Assembly: GCA_027575765.1 (NCBI GenBank)
Contig: JANBPT010000056.1
Location: 25,687 to 89,686, forward strand
Source: Tieghemiomyces parasiticus
Lineage: Eukaryota; Kickxellomycota; Dimargaritomycetes; Dimargaritales; Dimargaritaceae
Direction: 5' to 3'
Length of the DNA stretch: 64,000 bases
Under the pieces are notes generated by a model, which was not told the origin of the DNA, made no database searches, and worked only from the letters and a program-made list of their open reading frames with translations. The position numbers and the translations under genes were made by a program. Positions within the stretch are counted from its first letter, which is position 1, and the number at the start of each line of letters is the position of its first letter. Of the stretch, positions 54,413 to 64,000 are shown piece after piece.

Positions 54413-56939
54413 ATGGCTTCCAATGGATCCGGTGGCAAGGCTGAGCCACGACTCATTATCGTGTCCAACCGCTTGCCCGTCACTATCAAGAAGCAGGACT
54501 CCGAATGGTCCTTCAACATGAGTTCAGGTGGCCTGGTCTCTGCCCTGGACGGCCTAGCCAAGCAAATGACCTTCACCTGGATCGGCTGGCCGGGTAAGTG
54601 TCCTTAATAGATGGTAGTCTACCCAAGCTGGTGGCTGGGCAACCTGACTTGACCTACTCGCAAGGTACATGACCCACCCCCCTTCTCCTAACTTAACCCA
54701 TGTCCCCTCCCTATCTACCCACCCGCCTACCCTGACCTACCTGCTCCCGCCCCTAGGCGTCGATTTTCCCGAGGACGACCGTCGAGTCATCCGCAGCAAG
54801 CTTAAGGACCGTGACTGTGTGCCCGTCTTTTTGCACGACGACCTGGCCGAACTGCACTACAACGGCTTCTCCAACAGCATCCTGTGGCCCCTGTTTCACT
54901 ACCACCCGGGGGAGATTTCTTTTGACGAGGATGTGTGGCAGGCCTACCAGAAGGCCAACAGCCTGTTTGCGGACGCGATCTGCGACATTGTGCAGGACGG
55001 CGACCTGGTCTGGATCCAGGACTACCACCTTATGCTCCTACCCAAGATGCTGCGCGAGCGCATGGGTCCCGAGAAGAAAAACGTCAAAATCGGCTGGTTC
55101 CTGCACACCCCGTTCCCCAGCAGCGAGATTTACCGCATCCTGCCCGTGCGTAAGGAGATCCTCCTTGGCGTGCTGAGCTCAGACCTGCTGGGCTTCCACA
55201 CCTATGACTACGCCCGCCACTTTTTATCGTCGTGCACCCGCATCCTGGGACTGTCCACCATGCCCAACGGGGTCGAATTTGAGGGCCGGATGGTGCACGT
55301 GGGCACCTTCCCCATCGGTATCGAGCCCAGCAAGTTCACCGACGGCCTCCAGAAACCCGCCATCCAGGAGCGCATCGCTACCCTTGAGGCCCAGTTTAAG
55401 GGAAAGAAGGTCATCGTTGGCGTGGACCGCCTCGACTACATTAAGGGTGTGCCCCAGAAGATCCACGCCCTCGAGGTGTTCCTGGAGAAGCACCCCGAGT
55501 ACCAGGGCAAGGTGGTCTTGGTGCAAGTGGCCGTACCCTCGCGCTCCGACGTGGAGGAGTACCAACACCTAATCTCCAACGTGTACCAGCTGGTCGGTCG
55601 CATCAACGGCCGCTTTGGCACGGTGGAGTACACCCCGATCCACTTCCTGCATAAATCGGTCACCTTCGATGAGCTGGTAGCCCTGTACGCCGTGTCAGAC
55701 GCCTGCCTGGTCTCGTCGACCCGCGACGGCATGAACCTGGTATCGTACGAATACATTTCGTGCCAGGAGAAGAAGCACGGCGTGCTCATCCTCAGCGAGT
55801 TTGCCGGCGCCGCCCAGTCCCTCAATGGCTCCATCATCGTCAATCCGTGGAACACGGACGATCTGGCCGACGGCATTTACCAGGCGGTAACCATGCCTGC
55901 CGAACAGCGCGAGCTTAACCACCAGCGCCTGTACCGCTACGTAACCAAGTACACCGCGGCCTACTGGGGCACCTCTTTCGTACATGAGCTGATGCGTGTC
56001 AGTGAGGAGCTCAACAGCGTCTTGTCGCTGCCCAGTCTGCACTCCGAGACGGTGATAGATGCGTACCGCCGGGCTCACGGGGGGAAGCGCTTGATCCTGC
56101 TTGACTACGACGGCACCCTGACCCAGGTGCACCGCTTACCTGAGTTTGCCAAGCCCAGCCCGCAAACATTGGACCTGCTCACGCGGTTGGCCCGGCTGCC
56201 GGACACGTACGTGTACGTATTATCGGGCCGGAGCCGGCGCCATCTGGACGCCTGGTTCGGGGAGACTGGCGTGGGCCTGTCAGCCGAGCACGGTTGTTTC
56301 TACAAGCACCCGGCCAAGCTGCGGGGCCGGATGGACCCCACCGGCGAGGGTGCGGCGGCCGCCGGCGCCGGCGGTAGTGGAGGCAATGACGTGCAGACCG
56401 TGCGCGCCGACACCAATGACTGGTACTGCCTTGTGGACCACGTGGACTACACCTGGCGCGACACCATCCGCCCGCTCTTCCAGCACTATTTGGAGCGCAC
56501 CCCGGGCTCCTTCATGGAGGACAAGGAGATCATCTTGACTTGGCACTACCGCAACACCGACCCGGAGTTTGGGTCGTGGCAGGCCAACGAGCTCAAGGTC
56601 AACCTTGAGAAGGCCCTCAGCCATCTGCCTCTGGCCATCGTACAGGGAAACAAGACGCTGGAACTCCGTCCTTCATCCATCGACAAGGCCGTGCCCGTGC
56701 GGGCCATCCTGCGCGACCTGAAAAGCCTGCCCGCTAAGTCCGAAGCCACAGACGCGGCCAACTTTATTCTGGCCATCGGCGACGGTAAGGGCGACGAGGT
56801 CATTTTCTCCATGCTTCACGATAACCCGGACGCCATTACCAGTACTGTGGGCCGTAAGCAGACTGAGGCCAAGTACTTCCTCGACGACGTGAAGCACGTT
56901 GAAGATATCCTTGAGCACCTGACCAGCGAAACCGCCTGA
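54413..56939 (+). CDS. Trehalose-6-phosphate synthase fused to phosphatase domain
   Basis: Two exons, 54413-54593 and 54757-56939, joined in phase 1; 787 residues. The N-terminal ~480 residues are a GT20 synthase making trehalose-6-phosphate from UDP-glucose and glucose-6-phosphate: IIVSNRLPVTIKK, WIGWPG across the intron, YNGFSNSILWPLFHY, VWIQDYHLMLLP, GWFLHTPFPSSEIYR, GVDRLDYIKGVPQK, SSTRDGMNLVSYEY and EFAGAAQSLNGS, all complete. The C-terminal ~280 residues are a HAD-type phosphatase: LILLDYDGTLTQ near residue 510, VLSGRSRRHLDAWF, and IGDGKGDEVIF near 734, with the nucleophile Asp and the final acidic pair kept. An Ala/Gly-rich insert (GEGAAAAGAGGSGGND) sits in the phosphatase cap. Both halves look catalytic, so this may be a one-protein trehalose pathway. 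Confidence 0.95.
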
Positions 56940-58510
56940 GCGCTGATAGGTCCACCGCCTGGTAAGGGGGATTACTATCGGCACTGTGGACCCCACTCTG
57001 CGCATTGGTCCAAGCCAACCTTTCCTATCGGCGCTATAGGCCAAATCTGCTCGTATACCTCCCCCCCGCCCTACATTCGTTACACCGCTGGCGGTCCAGC
57101 ACACAACCCCCTTCCCTATGTTGTTTCTCGGCCGCACTTTAGTATGTATTATTCCTGTCTTATACACACACACCCGGGCCTCCAATGCTATAAGCTAACT
57201 AGTAAACTATTTTGGAGAGTCCTCTTTATCAAGCATGGTAGGATTGGTTCTAAAGTTGGAAAATGAAGGATGGTACTTGGTGCGTGTGGAGGAGGAGGGT
57301 TACTGGGCCGTCTGGGAAATAGATGGTGACGGGTCGTGTAAGCGATACCGCTCCCAATACGAAGGCTGTCAAATGCACCGTCTGTCAACTGTACCAACGA
57401 AATACATAGATCCCCCCCACCCACTCGCCTTCCCATGGCCCGACTTGGTTCACCACCACCTTGTCTTCCGGTTATCTAATGTGCCAAACGGGAAGCCGGT
57501 GTATCCCTACCAGTCACTTTGCGCAGCCCACCTGTGGGATAATAATATTCAAAATCCGTATGGTAGAGCAACAGCGTGTTGACGAGCAGGCCACCTGTGT
57601 GATTGTAGATGCTGATAGGTGTGTTCCCATGAGCTGGGCTGTGACAAAGGGGAGCGGAGGAATAAGGGCGGAAGGCTGGATGCGGTGGATTGATTTTTGA
57701 AATACATTTGAGGCGAGTGGGGAGAGGAGGAAAAATCCGGAACCGCTGGCTATCAGTTACCATGACGGCGGTGGGTAGCACCAAGCGGGTGGTAACAGTC
57801 TGTGATGCAAAAAAAAGGTCATCTGGTGCGGTGTGGACGAGCGTAGCACAATGCACCGCCTCTAGAATATCGTACTTTGCTACCGAGTAAAATTTAATGG
57901 CCTTCAGTACTATTGTTAGGTTGTTAAGTGGTGCTAGATGCCGGATGAGGCGAGTATGGGAGGCGGAGACTTTTCATTACGAGAAGGCGGTCACCGAGCT
58001 GAAGGAGGAGGAGGGGAGGGGGGAGAAAGCAGGCGTTCCGACGGAGAACAGATGTATCCTGGCACCGAAGAGACGTGGTGCGACCTACAGGGCCTTCATC
58101 TGTGCTATCGAACTTGGCCGTGGACACCTGTAGCCTTCAAAGCTACCATCTGTGAACCCTCTACGGCTTCCAGTTGTCGCTGGTTTTATTATTGTCCTTT
58201 TTTATTTTATGACCTTGGTTGGTCCTTCCCCCAGCGGTCCAGCCCGCCCAGTAAGGGAGGGGGGCTAGCCGATATCATGGACACAACCGTACTATTTATA
58301 AGCTCATGACCGGAACGATATTCAACCCCAGTACCATACCTTCGTGCTTTTATTATTTCTTTGTTTTAGATCCTATAGAAATATCGTTTTAGCCGTTAGC
58401 TAACCTGAAAAGGTCCGCCATTCCCCTCCCCCCTCTCCTTACCATCTACTTTGACCCCGAAAAGGCTATTGGGCTATATTTTGGCCATTATTATTATTAT
58501 TACTGGCACG
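56940..58510. other. Intergenic
   Basis: About 1.6 kb. The plus-strand frame 57235-57582 (starting MVGLVLKLENEGW) has protein-like content but no known motif and no flanking support. A TATA-like TATTTATA lies at 58293, about 210 bases ahead of the next gene. Confidence 0.4.
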
Positions 58511-60050
58511 ATGAGACTCGTTACGTATTCCCCGTTGTATTTGGTCGCCCTGCTGGCGGCCCCGTTAGTCATCGTGGCTACTGAGCTTTCAGCCGCCAGA
58601 GGCGACCAGACCCGCCGTACCAGTGCGCCATACGTTGCATCCGCAGTCACGCATTCCGGTGTCCCCATGGAACGTCAGTCGGCGTTGCCTTACACCCGGA
58701 GCCGATTTACGATTGGCGAAGACGACGGTAGTAGCAGCAGCAGCGATGAGGACGAGGGCGAGGCAGGAGGTTATTATAACTTGCCTAACCGAAACCTGCA
58801 TCGTTCGCTCAATTCAGTGCTGGTACCTATCCACCAGGAACCGGTGGCCAGGAAAACGAAGAGCGAAGGTTCATTGCGCAACATGCTGCTGCAGCGTGAC
58901 CTTCCATCTCGGGTAAGTGGCCCGGTATACACTCCAAAATTTACAGGGCGAAGCTACATGCGTTGCCTTTAACGTTATGATGATCATTTTTATTACGCAA
59001 ACAACGTGGCACGAGACGTTCATTTCTCGCACCATATTTCCCTTTGCTCTCGCAGCTGGCGGATAACAGAGTACTGAAAGGGTACCTACCCAACACAGGG
59101 AAGCACTCACCCCTTGCCCCATTAATTCATTAGCTAACATATACCTAACTGCATCAACGTCTTCAATCACCGGCCACCCAACTTCCCTAAAGTATCGTCA
59201 ACTCATCCACGAAGAAGCCCAGGGCATCCCTTTACCAGCAGATATGAAAGCCGTTGCCAACCAGTCACCCCGTCTGCTTAAATTGGCCGATGAGTTGATC
59301 GGCCGTGGTATCTTCAACGACTACGGACTTAAGTACTCGACACCCAAAGAGTCCTTGAAGCGATCGCTGAGTACTGCCCGCCGGCCACCGCTCGTCCGGC
59401 GCCCGGCCTTGGGCACCGTGGTTGTCCCGGCCAACGCCCAGTTCCGCACGGAGGTACGCACGCTGACCGAGATCACCAACACCCATCTCCTCCTCAACTA
59501 CGCGCACCGCGGCAACCTCCCTCTGGCCTATGCGACGCTTATGAAGCACCAGTTTGCGCCCCTTAGCCCTGGCGAGTTCCGTACCCGGGTCCAGACCGGC
59601 GAAGTCCACATCAGCGCTGACCTTATGCGTGAGGCCATTATCCGCAACAACCACGTTAGCATCCTGAGACTACGCAGCTATTTCATATTCTCTTACGAGG
59701 CCAACTGGTCCACCTACGTGACATTTCCGCTCCTCGCCGCCCGTTTGGGTTACAATGATATCGCCCGCACCCTGCTGGAGATTTACCCATGTAGTGCTAT
59801 CAATGCCAACAAATTCGCCCGGCTGCAGGGCGCTTGCCAGGATGCCAAGGCTCATCTAGATTTGTACCAGAAGAACCGGTCTGTGGTTCGCTGGGCACCT
59901 AAAAGCATGGCGGAAGGCGGGCGTGTGGAGGTGACCAATGCCCTACTGGGTCTGCCCGAGGATTTCCAGTTCGATACGGAGTTCTTGGCGGATCATGTCG
60001 TCGTCAGTGTCCCCGTGTCGGCGCCCGGGGTGGCCGAGGAGACCCGTTAG
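58511..60050 (+). CDS. Secreted helical-repeat protein, intact paralogue of the 40.7 kb gene
   Basis: Two exons, 58511-58912 and 59193-60050, phase-0 intron of 280 nt (GTAAGT donor, CTAAAG acceptor); 419 residues. Signal peptide MRLVTYSPLYLVALLAAP...VA. A Ser/Asp/Glu-rich linker (DDGSSSSSDEDEGEAGG) follows, then exon 2 with EEAQGIPLPAD, THLLLNYAHRGNLPLAYATL, FPLLAARLGYNDIARTLLEI and a C-terminal LGLPEDFQF...VVVSVPVSAP. The paralogue at 40687-42198 has DEALGRPLPSD, THLLVNYFMLGNWQRAVTIF, IISARLGYLDIADRLFKL and LKLPENLSL...VTVISIPTS at matching places, and the same intron position and phase. Paired helices with Leu/Ala/Gly spacing suggest an ankyrin-like solenoid without the classic loop motif. 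Function unknown; no TM segment besides the signal peptide. Confidence 0.85.
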
Positions 60051-63000
60051 CAATGGTGTCTGGATTGAGAACCGGGTAGCCAAGCTCATAGGGAGATGAC
60101 ACGGGATTATCCCGTATCCCTAGAATTTCGTCGTTTTTTTAATTATTTTTTTTCTCCTTCTTAACAATTTAGGAATATCATTTTTAGTTTACATTTTATT
60201 TATCTATTTACAATCTTTTTTTATATATAAAAACATTCGGAAATGCCTGAGGCAGTTTCAATGGGACGATGGCAATATATACGATTTGTATGGAAAAAGT
60301 TGGCTTCTTTTCACCAAAGTCTAGTGACACAACACAGTGACGAATATAAGCGATGAGGCGGGTAATGTAGATGATCCCCGAGCCAAGGTTGCTGCCAATT
60401 GACCCTGTAGTACGGCTTGTAGATTGCCGAAGTCGAGAAGGGAGAAGAGGGACTCTGGGGTGGCATAAGAGAGACACTATCGACACATTACACACGGCGG
60501 CACAATATTTGGCGGGGCCTCCGGGGGGAAGCTCTACCTTAGCACCTTAAATGGAGCGTTGAATGGACCTGCATGCATGGGCTTGGCGAAGTTTAATGCA
60601 CCAAGGCAAACTTACGGGTGACTCAAGCTAGCTGCGAGAAGCCGCGTTTGCTGGACAAGCAGGGAGTTAAGTTGTCTTGGCGGATAGCGTACTAAGCAAG
60701 GGGCCACATTCCTCACCATTATCACTCATGTGACTATAAGTGGGCCATTGCCTGATACTGCTGCACGACGCTACATGACCAGGGGTTAGCGTTTGGGTGG
60801 TATCGAGGTAGACATGAATCCAACCCTAGCCCTCTTTCTCTCTCTCAATGGATTCTCTTATCGTTGACATCTGGGCGAGGGCCGTTACACAAAGTTAAAG
60901 CCAGGGCAAGGTAATTGGCATGTGCTCTGCTATATTTCGCTGACAAGTCTCCCCCACGTAGAAAACCTGGATCGATATTCAGGCTTAGCGGTATGTAAAC
61001 CCGGTGAGCGATTGACTAGAGTTTAGATTGCCCAGCCTTCGAGTGTTGGCGGAAAGATGGCGGCATAAACAGTTGGTCCACAAAAAGCAGCGTGGGTCTA
61101 TTCCTGCAACATCAAACTGTAAACCCCACCCCCCATGCCCTGACGTCCAGCCGGTCGCTCCGGTTTTATCATCAATAGGCGGACGAACTCAAGCAGACTG
61201 CCATCGCATCTGATGTGTTCCTGGGCCGTGTCACTCTGCAATAAACGACTGTCAGGCGGGGTAAAACCTGAAGTGTAGTCAGTCGTAAACAAACGGGCAA
61301 TCGTGAAAGAGCGGTCGGCGGGGGAGAGGAAAACAAAATCAGTCCCTAGATAGCGCCGGGCGGTTTAGAGTTAAGGCTATTTTACCAATTTCGAAGAGTA
61401 ACCGGCAAGTCATTAGAAAAAATATATATCAAGAAACGGCTTGATGACTAGCCCTTCAAATGGTAGCCAACATCCAAGCCACATTGTTACAAACTCCAAT
61501 GTCAGCACCTACTCGGTCAGCAGGAGGGAGCCAAGCTATTAAGGGTAGCTGGAACGAGAGGCTAGCGCCACTTTGGGTGCTCCCGATTGAAAGTTGCACT
61601 GCCTAAAAAAAAGTGAGGGAAATGGAGGGGCAGGCCAGCGCCCAATAAGGTGAGGGAAGGCGTAAGGAGATGAACTCAGAAACCATACTGAAACAATAGA
61701 GTTTCCTCCGAGATTGGCCCCTACCAGGAGAAAGGGGGGTTGGACTGTTTCTTATTTTGGCTGCTCTGGTTTCCTAATCCGACATAGCTGACCAATACTG
61801 GAAACAGGTGCGCAACCAGGGAGGTTACCGAAACCTCCTAGAGACTGAGCTTTGGTGTGGGGTAAGGAAATGAACTGAGTAAAACCCCGAATTGACAAGG
61901 CGGTGTATGTTCAAACTCTCCTCCCTTAAAGGGTATGCTAACGCTTCTGTTCAATGCCAGGTTTTACCAGGATGCGCACCAAACGGAGCCTTCTTTTAGC
62001 AACCCCAGGCGGCTGCTGAATAGCTTGCGAGTTGGGGCCCGTAGTGCCAATCGGCGGGTAGGTGAGGTAGTGAAATAGCTAAGAGGGGAGTGGTAGGCCA
62101 GATGGAAGCTACTAGCCCAATCAGTCAACCACGCCACCAGCGTTGGCCACCGGGTAGCACCACGCATGTCCATTGACGACGTACCAGCCTACACGGCTTG
62201 CAGCGCCAAGGCTCGACTATGGCCCCGCAGTCACCCGCGCTGAAGCCCCGGAGTTCTGAATCGAAGGTCCCGCCGAATGTGGCGATGCTCAACAGTGGAA
62301 GCCGCTGGTAGTGACGGCAGCCGCTAATAGGACTGAAGACCTCTCTATTAGCTTGCAAGGCCACCGCCATCACTGCCTAAAAATAACCCGGCCCCTTTAC
62401 GCCGAGGCACCTGACAATGGGTCATCGGAGCAACCTTTACCCGTAGCATTCTGACAGGTCTGGTCGTTTGTGGGCGAGATGGAGGCGGGGAGGAGGTGCT
62501 TGTAAGCACGTGGATACTACACCCATTATGGGTCTCAAGACTCGTCACAATACAGTAATGCTTTGACCGGCAAGACCAAGTCCGTGCCATCGGCCGATAC
62601 TCTTCGCTGAGGAGGACACTCACGACATGGATTTATATGGCGATAAGGTGTCGGGCCAGACAGGTGCGATCTCCGTTGCTGGAATCAATATTTGCGTGGC
62701 AGATAAAGGCAGGGTCTGCTAGGCAACTGGGCCGTTCCAAAGGCCGTCAGGTGAATATTGTCCAGATAGCGGCGGTTTACGTCACAATTCCTTCGAGCAC
62801 CCGGTGGAATAACTCATCCATCGCCTGTCTCCCCCCATCAGCTACTAATGCCACTCGCCAACGCCATTGTGTAACTCTCGAATTCCTCGACCCGCAGACC
62901 TTTCACTTGGGAGATACCCTTCCAGCCGCTAAAAAGAGGAGGACGGTGGCTGGTAAGGTGGCAATCTAACGGCCCCAACCGACCAATGCTCTCCCGCGCA

Positions 63001-63442
63001 TCTCTTGTCTATGATGAAAAACTCCCATCCTCCCCACCCCTTGGTTCGTCAGAAACTTTCCGTGTATGAGTGAGGGAAGAAAATCGGGGAGGGGGCGTCC
63101 GTCTAGTACCGGCATAGTACCCGGCTGCCGACATGATTGTTTTTTTTTCTTTTGTACTTTGGGATCCCATCGGTCACCTCACACCCTGTAGTGATTAGCC
63201 GCCGGGCTCCGAAGGGCTTGGCGCTGCCGATGACCCCAAGGGGAAAAATATATATAAAGTCCGCCACAGGGCGCGTCCCACCCTACGCACAAACTTAGAT
63301 TTCATAGTGCTCACCTTCTGTCGTCATCCGACCCGATCCAGCCCCCCATCTGAGCATTACTACTCCACCGCATCGTCGCTTGAGCCACCACTCCGTCACT
63401 GCTGTTGATTACCGCCAGGTCTTTTTTTCCACCGTTGCAAAT
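60051..63442. other. Gene-poor block at the right side
   Basis: About 3.4 kb. The first 200 bases are very AT-rich (T runs 60130-60230), likely the 3' end of the preceding gene. No other frame has supportable content. A TATATAAA at 63251 precedes the next start. Confidence 0.4.
63251..63258 (+). promoter_or_regulatory. Probable TATA box of the right-edge gene
   Basis: TATATAAA about 190 bases upstream of the ATG at 63443, within an otherwise GC-rich stretch. Confidence 0.5.
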
Positions 63443-63503
63443 ATGAACCAGCCCGGCTACCCCCAACCCGGCTACGGCCCGCCCATGCCCCCCCAGGGCT
63501 ACG
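63443..63503 (+). CDS. First exon of a gene running off the window, Pro/Gly/Tyr-rich start
   Basis: ATG at 63443 opens MNQPGYPQPGYGPPMPPQGY and meets a GTAAGT donor at 63504 after one extra base (phase 1). A TATA box lies upstream. Pro/Gln/Gly/Tyr-rich N-termini like this occur in annexin-like, metacaspase and several membrane proteins of fungi, so the family cannot be decided. The following exons could not be fixed within the remaining 500 bases; the gene most likely continues beyond 64000. Confidence 0.55.
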
Positions 63504-64000
63504 GTAAGTATGCACTAAATAGTTTGCCCACTACGGACCCTACGCAGGGCACTATCCGACATGGTCCCGGTGGTATATTGGCCGTGGATGCCTTTCCTGT
63601 GTCTGCCTAGAGTGGGCGAGCCCTGTGTGTGCACCCATCCGTGGACCCTCTCGGTGGGCCTTGGCACCCCTGGTGGTAGTGGCCTGAAATGACCGACGGC
63701 CGCCCGGCGTAGGGTGGAGCCCGAGGTTGGGAACGAGTATGGGAGGTTGCGACCAACACTCTCCTCACCACCCCTGCAATCCAGCACGACGTTTCCGGCC
63801 ACTACCCCTGCGTCACCGCTGATCCTCTCATGGGCTTTTCACTGCTCGCCTCTCTTACGTCGTCGGCCAGCACACACCTGCAGCCCTCCCCGTAGGCATG
63901 GCGTCGACCCTGAGTCGATTGCAGGCTACGCTGCGCTGTACACGCACGCACCCCTGGTTCCGCCTTCGTTCCCAAGGCACACTGTCATTTTGGTGCCCTC

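Noticed and set aside
1..64000. CRISPR arrays, operons or prokaryotic defence systems
   Set aside because: No regularly spaced direct repeats. Introns and eukaryotic gene families throughout show fungal nuclear DNA.

Overview
This window is nuclear DNA of a filamentous fungus. It carries a velvet-family regulator, a CBM18 (hevein-type) secreted protein, a fused trehalose-6-phosphate synthase/phosphatase and a nuclear-encoded mitochondrial ribosomal protein S19. Most genes are split by short introns with GTAAG-type donors and CAG/TAG acceptors, and many promoters are pyrimidine-rich. The gene mix (truncated globin, EST1/SMG5-like protein, velvet, short ATG exons) would fit an early-diverging lineage, but that placement is inference. 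Where exon phases could be followed, complete gene models were built by hand; exon coordinates are given in each entry.

Layout. 0.5-21 kb is a gene-dense housekeeping block: F-box/LRR protein, a three-TM membrane protein divergent from a mitochondrial RRM protein, uS19m, NAD(P)HX dehydratase (7 exons), cytochrome c1, glutathione synthetase (11 exons), a small signal-anchored protein, a small lysine-rich protein, a dead mariner element, an Xaa-Pro dipeptidase and a velvet factor. 21-28 kb is gene-poor and holds a CBM18 secreted protein and an unresolved multi-exon gene. 28-39 kb holds a truncated globin with an extended N-terminus, an AGGF1-like OCRE/FHA/G-patch protein, an 11-exon EST1/SMG5-like protein with a decayed PIN domain, and the ubiquitin-E2 variant MMS2. 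40-49 kb is again sparse and holds genes for secreted proteins: a helical-repeat protein with an in-frame TAG, a 3D/DPBB-like protein and a Cys-rich probable GPI-anchored protein. 49-57 kb returns to housekeeping genes: prefoldin 4, a Derlin and TPS/TPP. At 58.5-60 kb lies an intact paralogue of the 40.7 kb helical-repeat gene, sharing one phase-0 intron position. 60-63.4 kb is empty, and a Pro/Gly/Tyr-rich gene starts at the right edge.

How the genes relate. Several housekeeping products act in redox or stress physiology (glutathione synthetase, NAD(P)HX repair, cytochrome c1, trehalose synthesis, globin) and in protein or RNA quality control (Derlin, prefoldin, SMG5-like, MMS2). These are separate transcription units, not an operon-like cluster. 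The most unusual material is the set of genes for secreted proteins in the sparse blocks, especially the paralogous helical-repeat pair, for which no known family was recognised.
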